Below, one piece after another: positions 36,216 to 45,141 of a stretch of DNA of 64,000 bases. Under the pieces are notes generated by a model. That model saw only the letters and a program-made list of their open reading frames with translations. It searched no databases and was not told where the DNA came from. Position 1 is the stretch's first letter. Every line of letters starts with the position of its first letter. The translations under genes and the position numbers were made by a program. Source of the stretch: Aureibaculum luteum (GTDB lineage: Bacteria > Bacteroidota > Bacteroidia > Flavobacteriales > Flavobacteriaceae); contig NZ_QRGD01000005.1 of NCBI RefSeq assembly GCF_003449015.1, positions 1 to 64,000 on the forward strand, read 5' to 3'.

Positions 36216-37784
36216 CTACTTGTTATCCTTCCTTTTCTTTCTTACAAAATCAAAAACGAACCATAATACTAATAACCCGATAAACCATTTAAAATAAGAA
36301 ACTGGTTTTCCGTTACCACCTACTGTTGTAAAGAAACGTTCCCAACGAGGACTCATACCTTCCCAACTCATCCAAATAAGTACAGGTTTACCTACCACAT
36401 GGTCAAAGGGAGCGTACCCCCATTTACGAGCATCTAAAGAATTTTGTCTATTATCACCCATCATCCAGTAATAATCTTGTCTAAAGGTATAACTGTCTGC
36501 ATCTTTACCATTAATGAGAATTTCATCACCCTTAACAATCAAATCGTTATGCTCGTATTCTCTAATTAACCTCTTATAAAAAGGTAAGCTTTCTTTAGTC
36601 AACTTAACAGTCTCCCCTTTTTTAGGAATGTAAATAGGTCCAAAATTATCCGTATTCCAACCTAACGAAGGTACTTGAGGAAATACACCTCCATCTCTTC
36701 CTTTCGGTTGCATTGTTTTTGTAATACTTTTTACTGTTGGGTTTTTTGCCAATAATGCAGCCTCATCATCCGTTAAGGTTAAATAATAATTGCCGTCTTG
36801 CATCCTACCACCTTCTCTAACATTATATCTATTAGCTAGTGCTGCGGGACTAATAGCTTCTCCTCCAGTATTTACATTAAAATTGTACTGAATTTTGGCT
36901 CTATCGTTATAGGTTGTACGCTTTCCATTAATATAAATATAACCATCACGAATCTCTAAAGAATCTCCGGCAATAGCAACACATCGCTTAACCAAATTGG
37001 TTTTTTTATCAATAGGTTTGTAGTAATTTCTGTCTGGATAAAAGTTATTCATATCCAACAAGGTATCTGCCGGCTGATTAAATACGACAATATCATTACG
37101 TTTTATTTTTTGAAACCCTGGCAATCGCATATAAGGCAATTGTAATTTATTTTTCCATGAAGTTTCTTTTTTATCAATACGATCATCAAATAAATATGAT
37201 TTACTTTTAGTTTTTGGGATTGTATCATGTACCATAGGTAAAGCTACCGTGGTCATTGGCACTCTTGCTCCATAATGAAATTTACTAACAAAAAGAAAGT
37301 CGCCTATTAAAAGTGTTTTTTCTAATGATGATGAAGGAATTGTATAAGGTTGCATTACATATGTATGCACTAATGTAGCTGCAATAATGGCAAAAACTAT
37401 TGAACTTATCCATTCACCTGCCACCGTTCTTGGTTTTAAACTTCTGTCTTCAATATAATCGACATCTGCCATGTAATTTACATAGAAAATGTACAGACCC
37501 AGTGTTAAAATAACTAAAACCGTATCTAATCTTGAATTTTTACCAAAACTTCTTATGGTCTCTACCCATATTACAGGAAACATTAATAAATTAACAATAG
37601 GAATAAATAACAAAATTATCCACCACCATGGGCGATTGATAATTTTCATTAAAATTACAGCGTTGTAAATAGGTATTGCCGCTTCCCAAGCCTGTCTTCC
37701 TGCTTTAATATATAATTTCCAAGTTCCTAAAAAATGGATTACTTGTAAAATTAGAAAAAATATAAACCATTGTGTAAATGTCAT
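36216..37784 (-). CDS. lepB: Signal peptidase I
   Basis: A 522-residue inner-membrane protease that removes Sec signal peptides. The N-terminal 110 residues form a separate multi-helix domain (GRQAWEAAIPIYNAV and later helices), usual for the Bacteroidota enzyme. The catalytic serine lies in YVMQPYTIPSSSLEKTLLIGD and the general-base lysine in NLVKRCVAIAGD. The box MMGDNRQNSLDARKWGYAP closes the fold. Between lysine and that box is a long insertion, making the protein far longer than E. coli LepB (324). It is followed by WbqC and preceded by dapB. Confidence 0.93.
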   Translation of the reverse strand: MTFTQWFIFFLILQVIHFLGTWKLYIKAGRQAWEAAIPIYNAVILMKIINRPWWWIILLFIPIVNLLMFPVIWVETIRSFGKNSRLDTVLVILTLGLYIFYVNYMADVDYIEDRSLKPRTVAGEWISSIVFAIIAATLVHTYVMQPYTIPSSSLEKTLLIGDFLFVSKFHYGARVPMTTVALPMVHDTIPKTKSKSYLFDDRIDKKETSWKNKLQLPYMRLPGFQKIKRNDIVVFNQPADTLLDMNNFYPDRNYYKPIDKKTNLVKRCVAIAGDSLEIRDGYIYINGKRTTYNDRAKIQYNFNVNTGGEAISPAALANRYNVREGGRMQDGNYYLTLTDDEAALLAKNPTVKSITKTMQPKGRDGGVFPQVPSLGWNTDNFGPIYIPKKGETVKLTKESLPFYKRLIREYEHNDLIVKGDEILINGKDADSYTFRQDYYWMMGDNRQNSLDARKWGYAPFDHVVGKPVLIWMSWEGMSPRWERFFTTVGGNGKPVSYFKWFIGLLVLWFVFDFVRKKRKDNK

Positions 37785-37818
37785 ATTTGCTACTTTTTAT
37801 TTTAAACTATTATTTTTC

Positions 37819-38520
37819 TTAAATTCCTAAAACATCTTTCATGGTAAAGACACCTTTTTTGTCTTTTAACCATTCTGCAGCTATCACTGCACCTAAAGCA
37901 AAACCGTCTCTATTTTTGGCGGTATGTGTAATTTCAATTTCATCAACTTCAGAGGTGTAGGTAGTTACATGCGTACCGGGTACATTTTCTATTCGTTTAG
38001 AAATTATTGGTATCGTTTTTTCGTCTTCTGTTACATCCAAACTCCATTTTTCTTTGCCGGTTTGCTCTATTATTCCTTCCGCAAGAGTAATTGCAGTTCC
38101 ACTTGGAGCATCTAATTTCTGGGTATGGTGTGTTTCTTCAAGACTAACTTTATAAACATCAAATTTGTTCATAAGCTTGGCAAGTTGTTTATTCAATTCA
38201 AAAAACAAATTAACACCAAGGCTATAATTTGAGGCATAAATAAAAGCACCATTATTAGTCTTGCAATTCGCTACAGCTTCTTCGTATTTATCTAACCAAC
38301 CCGTTGTACCTGAAATAATTGGGATGTTTTTTTTAAAGCATAAGTTTATATTGTTATAAGCCTCTTTTGGAATACTGAAATCAATCGCTACATCAGCTGA
38401 ACTCAAATCATAATCTGTAGTATCAAAATCAATTTTAGCAACAATAGTATGCCCTCTTTCTAAGGCTATTCTTTCGATAGTTTTACCCATCTTACCATAT
38501 CCGAATAATGCGATGTTCAT
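37819..38520 (-). CDS. dapB: 4-hydroxy-tetrahydrodipicolinate reductase
   Basis: A 233-residue NAD(P)H-dependent enzyme of lysine and diaminopimelate synthesis. The nucleotide-binding loop is ALFGYGKMGKTIE. GTTGW, SNYSLGVNLFF, and EETHHTQKLDAPSGTAITLAE (catalytic HH-K and substrate loop) are all intact. It is somewhat shorter than E. coli DapB (273), as usual in Flavobacteriia. It lies between lepB and a DUF5683 gene in a same-strand run that starts at parA. Confidence 0.95.
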   Translation of the reverse strand: MNIALFGYGKMGKTIERIALERGHTIVAKIDFDTTDYDLSSADVAIDFSIPKEAYNNINLCFKKNIPIISGTTGWLDKYEEAVANCKTNNGAFIYASNYSLGVNLFFELNKQLAKLMNKFDVYKVSLEETHHTQKLDAPSGTAITLAEGIIEQTGKEKWSLDVTEDEKTIPIISKRIENVPGTHVTTYTSEVDEIEITHTAKNRDGFALGAVIAAEWLKDKKGVFTMKDVLGI

Positions 38521-38529
38521 GTTGCTAAA

Positions 38530-39108
38530 TTAAAAATTAAAACTGATTGTAGCTCCAAATCCCGTTTGATTTGTAGTTGGCATAGAAAAAATTGTAGGGT
38601 TAAACGAAATATTAGTATTTAACGCATTGTCAGGTAAGTGCGCATCTACGTTCGCTTCAATAATATTTAAAATATATAAACCAATTGTAATAAAAAGCGA
38701 TAAATCTCTATTTTTCTTGTAAAAAGTTTGAGCGGTTTGTAAACTTGTTTGCGTTAATTCAACATTATCTCCCGTACCATCAAACTCGTGTTCTCTTCCA
38801 TCAAGTTCAGCTTTAAAAGCTTCTCTATATCTATTGTACTTATTATTATTATCTACATAAAAATAAACACCAGTACCAACTGCCCCCCAAACTATGGGTG
38901 CTTTCCAATACTTCTTATTATAAATTTGACCTAAGCCAGGTAAAACAGCAGAATAAAAGGCTGCTTTTGATGGAGCTAAAATATTAATTTCATCTGCTAT
39001 AAAAGTAGTATCAATTTTAGTGACTTTTAAATCAGAAGGAACTTCTTGTGCATAAATAGTTGCAAAAGAGCTTAAAAAAATAATACTATAGACACACCAT
39101 TTGAACAT
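38530..39108 (-). CDS. DUF5683 membrane protein
   Basis: A 192-residue exported or membrane protein with signal peptide (SIIFLSSFATIYAQ). The DUF5683 core AAFYSAVLPGLGQIYNKKYWKAPIVWGAVG has a glycine-rich turn before the second helix. A C-terminal segment with another helix (LFITIGLYILNIIEANVDAHL) follows. Function is unknown. Its place between parB and dapB is conserved in the phylum. It abuts parB with no gap and is surely cotranscribed. Confidence 0.88.
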   Translation of the reverse strand: MFKWCVYSIIFLSSFATIYAQEVPSDLKVTKIDTTFIADEINILAPSKAAFYSAVLPGLGQIYNKKYWKAPIVWGAVGTGVYFYVDNNNKYNRYREAFKAELDGREHEFDGTGDNVELTQTSLQTAQTFYKKNRDLSLFITIGLYILNIIEANVDAHLPDNALNTNISFNPTIFSMPTTNQTGFGATISFNF

Positions 39109-40008
39109 CTATTTTAATAATTTTTTAATACGATTAAAGTCTTCTTGAGAACTAAAAGGAATTTCAATTTTACCTTTATTTTCACCAGAAAGCTTAATTT
39201 TCACTTTATTACCTACAAAATCACTAATCTCTTTTGTGCTTTGCTTGATGTATTCTGGAACAGTCTTAGTAGTTGTTACATTAACTTTTTCAACGGAACC
39301 TCCATCGCGAACACTCTTTACTAATTGTTCTGTTTGTCTTACCGAAAGATTGTTTTTGATAATTTTTTCATAAATATCTAACTGTTTTACAAAATTATCA
39401 ACACTTATTAAGGCCCTACCATGTCCCATTGATAAAAACCCATCACGCATACCTGTTTGGATAATTGGATCTAACTTTAACAATCTTAAATAGTTAGTAA
39501 CCGTTGATCTTTCTTTACCTACACGTTTACTCAGTTCTTCTTGAGTTAAATTAATCTCTTCTATTAAACGCTGGTATGACAAGGCAACCTCGATTGGATC
39601 AAGATCTCTTCGCTGAATGTTTTCAACCAATGCCATTTCAAGCATCTCTTGATCATTAGCCAATCTTATATATGCAGGAATGGTTTTTGAACCAATAAGC
39701 TTTGATGCTCTAAAACGTCGTTCACCAGAAACTAATTGGAATCTGTTACCGTCTAATTTACGAACTGTTATTGGCTGTATAACACCAAGTTCTTTAATTG
39801 AATTTCCTAATTCTTTTAAATCCTCTTCATTAAAATGGGTTCTAGGTTGAAAAGGGTTTACTTCAATAGAAACCAAATCAATTTCAACAATACTTCCTAC
39901 TAATTTATCAGCATTTTTATCTCCAACTGAGCGAATATCTTCAATTGGGTCTTTTAACAATGCAGATAAACCTCTTCCTAATGCTTGCTTTTTTACAGCT
40001 TTAGCCAT
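39109..40008 (-). CDS. parB: Chromosome-partitioning protein ParB
   Basis: A 299-residue CTP-dependent DNA clamp that binds parS sites. It has the ParA-contact start (KQALGRGLSALLKD), box I/II of the ParB/Srx CTPase domain (VNPFQPRTHF; VSGERRFRASKL; ENIQRRDLDPIEVA) and a helix-turn-helix (TQEELSKRVGKERSTVTNYLRLL). A C-terminal dimerisation domain completes it. Its start overlaps the parA stop by 8 bp. I found no obvious parS in the visible stretch, but I could not scan for it exhaustively. Confidence 0.96.
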   Translation of the reverse strand: MAKAVKKQALGRGLSALLKDPIEDIRSVGDKNADKLVGSIVEIDLVSIEVNPFQPRTHFNEEDLKELGNSIKELGVIQPITVRKLDGNRFQLVSGERRFRASKLIGSKTIPAYIRLANDQEMLEMALVENIQRRDLDPIEVALSYQRLIEEINLTQEELSKRVGKERSTVTNYLRLLKLDPIIQTGMRDGFLSMGHGRALISVDNFVKQLDIYEKIIKNNLSVRQTEQLVKSVRDGGSVEKVNVTTTKTVPEYIKQSTKEISDFVGNKVKIKLSGENKGKIEIPFSSQEDFNRIKKLLK

Positions 40009-40771
40009 TCTTGTTCTTTTTTAAAATTTCATGTGCTAAGTTAATATAATTTACTGCACCTTTACTCGTAGCATCATATGCTATTATGCTTTCACCATAA
40101 CTTGGTGCTTCACCTAAGCGTATGTTTCGTTGAATTATAGTTTTAAAAACCATATTCTGAAAATGTTTTTTCACTTCTGCTACCACTTGATTAGATAATC
40201 GTAAACGAGAATCATACATGGTTAGCAATAATCCCTCAATATCTAGATCTGGATTGTGAACTTTCTGAACACTTTTTATTGTGTTTAGTAACTTTCCTAA
40301 TCCCTCAAGAGCATAATATTCACATTGAATTGGAATAATTACAGAGTCTGCTGCCGTTAAGGCATTTAGGGTTATTAAACCCAATGAAGGAGCACAATCA
40401 ATTAATATATAATCATAATCACCCTTTATTTCTTGAATTGCTTGTCTCAGCATGTACTCGCGTTGCTCTTTATCTACCAATTCTAATTCAATGGCAACCA
40501 AATCAATATGAGATGGAATAATATCTACATTTGGTGAATTGGTAGATACAATAGCATCTTTAATATGTATTGAATGTTCTAACAATTGATAAGTACCATT
40601 ACTCACCTCGTCAACATCTATACCTAAACCTGAAGTCGCATTAGCTTGCGGATCAGCGTCTATTAACAAAACCTTATTTTCTAAAACGCCTAAAGCAGCA
40701 GCTAGATTAACTGTCGTGGTTGTTTTACCAACACCACCTTTTTGATTTGCAACGGCTATAATTTTCCCCAT
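40001..40771 (-). CDS. parA: Chromosome-partitioning ATPase ParA
   Basis: A 256-residue Walker-type ATPase that segregates origins with ParB. The deviant Walker A KGGVGKTTTTVNLAAAL, Walker B region DYILIDCAPSLGLITLNAL and DADPQANATSGLG are canonical for the Soj class. Length is typical. It is the first gene of the parA-parB-DUF5683-dapB-lepB run and overlaps parB by 8 bp. Confidence 0.96.
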   Translation of the reverse strand: MGKIIAVANQKGGVGKTTTTVNLAAALGVLENKVLLIDADPQANATSGLGIDVDEVSNGTYQLLEHSIHIKDAIVSTNSPNVDIIPSHIDLVAIELELVDKEQREYMLRQAIQEIKGDYDYILIDCAPSLGLITLNALTAADSVIIPIQCEYYALEGLGKLLNTIKSVQKVHNPDLDIEGLLLTMYDSRLRLSNQVVAEVKKHFQNMVFKTIIQRNIRLGEAPSYGESIIAYDATSKGAVNYINLAHEILKKNKNG

Positions 40772-40844
40772 TAAACTCGTTAAATTTTAGGCCATAAAAA
40801 TACAACTATTTATGAGTTATTGAAATGAAGTTGTAAACAAAACA

Positions 40845-40887
40845 TAAAAAAAACTGCCTTAAGATTGTTTCCAATCTCTAAGGCAGT
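40845..40887 (-). terminator. Intrinsic terminator of the M16 peptidase gene
   Basis: On the minus strand ACTGCCTTA...TAAGGCAGT (40879-40887 with 40853-40861, plus inner GATTG/CAATC pairing) is followed by a run of T residues (A run at 40846-40855 on +). It lies 22 bp past the stop of the gene at 40909-43722. Confidence 0.85.
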
Positions 40888-40908
40888 CCTTTGTGCTGTT
40901 AATAAGTT

Positions 40909-43722
40909 TTATTCTTTATCTTCAGGATATAAAATAGCTAATATATAGCCATCTGTAAGATATTTATTAGCAACTGCTTGAATTTTTTCAGCAGTAATAC
41001 TATCGATATCTTTCGTTTTACCTAAGATTTTAGAAGAATCTGATTTATTATAATCTGAATTTTTAAGAGCACTAATCCAATACTTATTTTTCTTTAAATT
41101 CTCTTTATAATCTAACAACTGGGCTTGTTTAACTTTATCAACATCCTCTTCTGTTGGTCCATTTTCAATAATTTCTTGAACTTGTGCCAATGCAGCCTCT
41201 TTTAACTTTTCTACATTATCAGGTCCACATGGAAATGAAATTGTAAAACTATAAGAACCATAAGGCATTTTATCAAGTCCACCTCTAGCACCTACACCAT
41301 AAACACCTGCCTCCTCTTCTCTTAGTTTTTCAATTAACTTAATAGTTAATAGCTCTCCAAGACTTTGCAACATATGATCATCCTTAGCATTGTATTTCGT
41401 TTCTCCTTTATATTGAATTAACACACTACTTTTAGGTTCTGTACCTTTTTTAACAATTTTCTCATGCGATCCTGATAATGATCTGAATCCCAAATCTTTT
41501 ATATCTTCTTTTACATTTGTACTTGGAAGACTTGCGATATATTGTTTTGAGAATTCCCTTAGTTTGGCTTCATCAAAGTTTCCAACAAAATAAAACTTGA
41601 AGTCACCTGCATTTGCAAAACGTTCTTTATACTTCTTATACGCTAAATTATAATCAGCAGCATCAAATTCTTCAGGGGTTGGAAAGCCCATATACCTTTC
41701 ATTTTTTTCATTCATAAATTTCCCTAACTCAATTTGAAAATAGATGCTAGGATTAGACATTATGCTACCTAAAAATGCTTTTTGCTTGCTCGCAAAAGAA
41801 GTAAATGCTTTTTCATCTTTATTTAATGAAGTGAAATTCAAATAAATTAACTGAAACAATGTTTCTAAATCTTTAGGCGTTGCATTACCAGACATACCTT
41901 CGCTTTCACTACCAATATAAGGTCTTACTCCAGCAATTTTACCGGTTAACATTTTACCTAAATCTGTTTTGTTAAACCCATTAACACCTGCTTCATTTAA
42001 TCCTCCATTGGCTCTTGCTGTTTTTTTATAGGTCTCTAAGTCATATTCATTTGTTCCTCCATAACTAAAGGCTTCAAACAAGACTTCGTCATCTTTAAAA
42101 TCTGTTTTTTTATAAACAACGGTTGCTCCATTAACCAACGTTAATGTTGTTGTTCCTAAATTCTCATCTTTAACCTCTTTTATAATAGCTCCTAGTTTTG
42201 GAATTTCAGTCATCAGTGCTTCACCTAAATCAGAATCTTGATACGGTTGAATATCAGATTTCTCTACTTCTACCAACAAATCTGTTACTTGTTTTTCAGT
42301 AACTTTAGGAATACCTTCTTTTTCAGAACCGGTTATCACCACTACTCTATTATCATCATGTAAATAATTTGCAATTAAACCGTTTACTTCATCCAATTGG
42401 ATTGTTGGTAATGCCTTTTTGTAAAAATCATACTCCCATTCAATACCCGGTATTGGTTCTTGTTCTAAGAAATTACGAACATATTCACCTACATATCGAT
42501 CGGATTCGTTTTTATCTTTATTTTGAAATGCTTTATCCATTCTTGCAATAATAGCTGTTTTAGCACGTTCAAATTCGCCTTTTTGAAACCCATGTCTTTT
42601 TACACGCTCATTTTCTTCTAACAACGTTTTTAATGCGGTTAATTGACCTGTAGGACTTGTCATGGCAAAAGATTGATAAGCATTTTTACTTCTAGCATAA
42701 GTACCTCCATAATAGGTTGCCCCATAAACAAAAGGTGGATTTTCTCCGTTTGTTAACTCCTGCAGTCTATTATTCAACATTTGAGAAAACAAACCTTTTA
42801 TAATCGAATTTCTATAATCTTCTAAATTAGTTTCAACTTCTTTCGGCTTACGATCTTTATATAACAACTGTACTCTATTAAAAGTCGCTTCTTTATCTGT
42901 TTCTATAGCTACAAACGTTTCTTCGTGGTTTGGCACATCAAAAATTTTACGCTCACGGGGATTCTTTTTAGCCTTCGCCTTAGTAAAATGTTCTTTTATT
43001 TTAGCTTCTAACTTATCCAAATCAACATCCCCAACCGCAATTACAGCCATTAAATCAGGCCTATACCAATCATCTCTAAACCTTTTAATAACTTCCGGCT
43101 TAAAAGTTTCCAGAATATTCTTTTTTCCTATAGGTAATCGCTCAGCATATTGAGAATTATACATCATCTTAGGTAAGTAATTCGCTAACATACGTTTATC
43201 TGCACCTAAACCTATTCTATATTCCTCAAGAACAACGCCTCTTTCCTTATCAATTTCGTCATCAGTTAATAGGGCATTAAATGCCCAATCTTCAATAATT
43301 TGAAATCCTTTTTCTAATTTCTCTTCATTATCACTAGGGATGGGCAACATATATACCGTTTCATCAAAACTCGTATAAGCATTTAGGTGTGCTCCAAATT
43401 TTACTCCAATACTTTGTAAATAATCGACTAATTCATTCTTTTTGAAATTTTTAGTCCCATTAAAATTCATGTGTTCCATAAAATGAGCCAAACCTTGTTG
43501 ATCATCATCTTCTAAAATTGACCCTGCATTAATGGCTAGTCTCAAAACTACTTTATCTTCTGGTTTACCATTATTACGCAGGTAATAGGTTAATCCATTT
43601 TCTAATTTACCTGTTCTAATATTCGGATCAGTGGGTATTTTAGAACTAAGATCTATTGTTTCTTGTGCAAACATGTTGCCACTGGCTATTATCATAGCCA
43701 ATGCAAAAATTAGTTTTCTCAT
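40909..43722 (-). CDS. Exported M16-family zinc metallopeptidase
   Basis: A 937-residue peptidase of the pitrilysin/insulinase family. After the signal peptide (MRKLIFALAMIIASGNMFAQ) comes the inverted zinc motif HFMEH in GLAHFMEHMNFNGTKNF. The third ligand is the glutamate in KERGVVLEEYR, about 75 residues on. The second half repeats the fold without the zinc motif, as expected. It is probably periplasmic and degrades peptides. Regulation is unknown. A strong terminator follows, so it is a single-gene unit. Confidence 0.92.
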   Translation of the reverse strand: MRKLIFALAMIIASGNMFAQETIDLSSKIPTDPNIRTGKLENGLTYYLRNNGKPEDKVVLRLAINAGSILEDDDQQGLAHFMEHMNFNGTKNFKKNELVDYLQSIGVKFGAHLNAYTSFDETVYMLPIPSDNEEKLEKGFQIIEDWAFNALLTDDEIDKERGVVLEEYRIGLGADKRMLANYLPKMMYNSQYAERLPIGKKNILETFKPEVIKRFRDDWYRPDLMAVIAVGDVDLDKLEAKIKEHFTKAKAKKNPRERKIFDVPNHEETFVAIETDKEATFNRVQLLYKDRKPKEVETNLEDYRNSIIKGLFSQMLNNRLQELTNGENPPFVYGATYYGGTYARSKNAYQSFAMTSPTGQLTALKTLLEENERVKRHGFQKGEFERAKTAIIARMDKAFQNKDKNESDRYVGEYVRNFLEQEPIPGIEWEYDFYKKALPTIQLDEVNGLIANYLHDDNRVVVITGSEKEGIPKVTEKQVTDLLVEVEKSDIQPYQDSDLGEALMTEIPKLGAIIKEVKDENLGTTTLTLVNGATVVYKKTDFKDDEVLFEAFSYGGTNEYDLETYKKTARANGGLNEAGVNGFNKTDLGKMLTGKIAGVRPYIGSESEGMSGNATPKDLETLFQLIYLNFTSLNKDEKAFTSFASKQKAFLGSIMSNPSIYFQIELGKFMNEKNERYMGFPTPEEFDAADYNLAYKKYKERFANAGDFKFYFVGNFDEAKLREFSKQYIASLPSTNVKEDIKDLGFRSLSGSHEKIVKKGTEPKSSVLIQYKGETKYNAKDDHMLQSLGELLTIKLIEKLREEEAGVYGVGARGGLDKMPYGSYSFTISFPCGPDNVEKLKEAALAQVQEIIENGPTEEDVDKVKQAQLLDYKENLKKNKYWISALKNSDYNKSDSSKILGKTKDIDSITAEKIQAVANKYLTDGYILAILYPEDKE

Positions 43723-43763
43723 TGTAGTTTTGGTTTTAATGTTCCTATTATAATTACTATCGT

Positions 43764-44651
43764 TTAGCTTTTATTCTTTTTAGAGCGTATCATTGCTTCC
43801 AACATATCCCACATTTCTTGTGGTATCTCCTCCAACATATTAAACTGTCCTGCACCCTGTAACCATTCACCGCCATCTATTGTAATTACTTCTCCGTTAA
43901 CATAAGATGAAAAGTCAGACATTAAATAGGCTGCTAAATTTGCCAATTCTTGATGCTCACCTACTCTACGCAATGGCACTTTCTTTTTCATGTCAAATTT
44001 ATCTTTCAAATCACCTGGTAGCAATCTATCCCAAGCACCTTTCGTTGGAAAAGGTCCCGGAGCAATTGCATTAAACCTGATATTATATTTTGCCCATTCT
44101 ACGGCTAAAGATCGCGTCATTGCCAAAACACCTGCTTTAGCTGTTGCAGAAGGTACAACATAAGCAGAACCTGTCCACGCATATGTTGTTACTATATTTA
44201 ACACTGTGGCTTTATCTTGTTTTTCAGCTATCCAATGCTTCCCAAAAGCCAAGGTACAATTTTTTGTACCACGCAAAACTATATCGATAATAGTGTCAAA
44301 TGCGTTTGATGAAAGTCTTTCAGTTGGACTAATAAAATTACCAGCCGCATTATTTAAAAGACCGTCTACTTTTCCATATTCATCCAAAGAAGCCTTTAAC
44401 ATCGCCTCTACTTCATCATAATTTCTTACATCACATTGAACAGGTAAAACCTTACCTCCTGTTTTCTCTTCCAATTCAACTTTTACAGCCTTAAGCTTAT
44501 CAATATTTCTAGAAGTAATTACCACGTTGGCTCCTAATTCTAAAAAATAAGTTGTCATCGCTTTTCCAAGTCCGCTACCTCCACCAGTAATCACAATTGT
44601 ACTCCCTTTTAAACTTCCCTCTTTTAGCATGGGTTTCTGATATGTATTCAT
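43764..44651 (-). CDS. SDR-family oxidoreductase, 2,4-dienoyl-CoA reductase-like
   Basis: From ATG 44651 (MNTYQKPMLKEGSLKG) the protein has 295 residues and a classical Rossmann start (ITGGGSGLGKAM). Instead of the usual YxxxK it has VPSATAKAGVLAMTRSLAVEW followed by FNAIAPGPFPTKGAWDRL. That pattern closely matches mitochondrial/peroxisomal 2,4-dienoyl-CoA reductases, which act in oxidation of unsaturated fatty acids with NADPH. The C terminus has the expected VITIDGGEWL. A 13-residue longer start at 44690 is possible but lysine-rich and unlikely. No other fatty-acid genes are adjacent. Confidence 0.88.
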   Translation of the reverse strand: MNTYQKPMLKEGSLKGSTIVITGGGSGLGKAMTTYFLELGANVVITSRNIDKLKAVKVELEEKTGGKVLPVQCDVRNYDEVEAMLKASLDEYGKVDGLLNNAAGNFISPTERLSSNAFDTIIDIVLRGTKNCTLAFGKHWIAEKQDKATVLNIVTTYAWTGSAYVVPSATAKAGVLAMTRSLAVEWAKYNIRFNAIAPGPFPTKGAWDRLLPGDLKDKFDMKKKVPLRRVGEHQELANLAAYLMSDFSSYVNGEVITIDGGEWLQGAGQFNMLEEIPQEMWDMLEAMIRSKKNKS

Positions 44652-44734
44652 CTTTTTTTTATTTTTAGTAAAAATATTGAAAATTGCCAAAAATGGCTAG
44701 AATTAATCTCTTTATTTTTTTATTTAAAAAACAG

Positions 44735-44764
44735 TTGTAAAAAACAAAAGGATTTGTATATTTG
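44735..44764 (+). promoter_or_regulatory. Promoter of rpmH
   Basis: TTG (44735-44737), 19 nt, then TATATTTG (44757-44764): a full match to the Bacteroidota promoter. The expected transcript start is near 44770, leaving a leader of about 64 nt. Confidence 0.85.
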
Positions 44765-44833
44765 CGTCCGATTTTAGCAAGGGCTTACAAAAAGCTAACA
44801 TAACTGATAAGAAGATTTTTAAAGATATAGAAA

Positions 44834-44995
44834 ATGAGTAAAAGAACGTTCCAACCGTCAAAGAGAAAAAGAAAAAACAAGCACGGCTTTAGAGAAAGAA
44901 TGGCTAGTGTTAACGGAAGAAAAGTTTTAGCACGTAGAAGAGCTAAAGGTAGAAAGAAACTTTCAGTTTCATCAGAAGCTAGTCCGAAAAAATAA
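44834..44995 (+). CDS. rpmH: 50S ribosomal protein L34
   Basis: A short frame from ATG 44834 to TAA 44993-44995 encodes 53 residues beginning [40 protein letters not shown] follows, the full L34 signature of the large ribosomal subunit. A short [10 protein letters not shown] tail is added. It has a consensus promoter and a strong terminator and is thus its own unit. rnpA and dnaA, frequent neighbours in other phyla, are not adjacent. Confidence 0.97.
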   Translation: MSKRTFQPSKRKRKNKHGFRERMASVNGRKVLARRRAKGRKKLSVSSEASPKK

Positions 44996-45020
44996 TGATA
45001 TTTAATTATAATCATATACA

Positions 45021-45052
45021 AGGTGTTACTTTTTAAGTAACACCTTTTTTTA
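45021..45052 (+). terminator. Intrinsic terminator of rpmH
   Basis: An 11-bp perfect stem AGGTGTTACTT-TTT-AAGTAACACCT (45021-45045) is followed by a run of T residues. Confidence 0.9.
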
Positions 45053-45141
45053 TATCTTCTTAATAAGTTTTTAAAATTATTAGAGGAATAAAAATAGAAA
45101 TTTCAAATATTTGTATTCTTAAAAAAAACTAAAATTATAAA

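Noticed and set aside
44785-45021. Minus-strand 78-residue hydrophobic frame over rpmH
   Set aside because: It is antisense to ribosomal protein L34, which has a clear promoter, signature and terminator.
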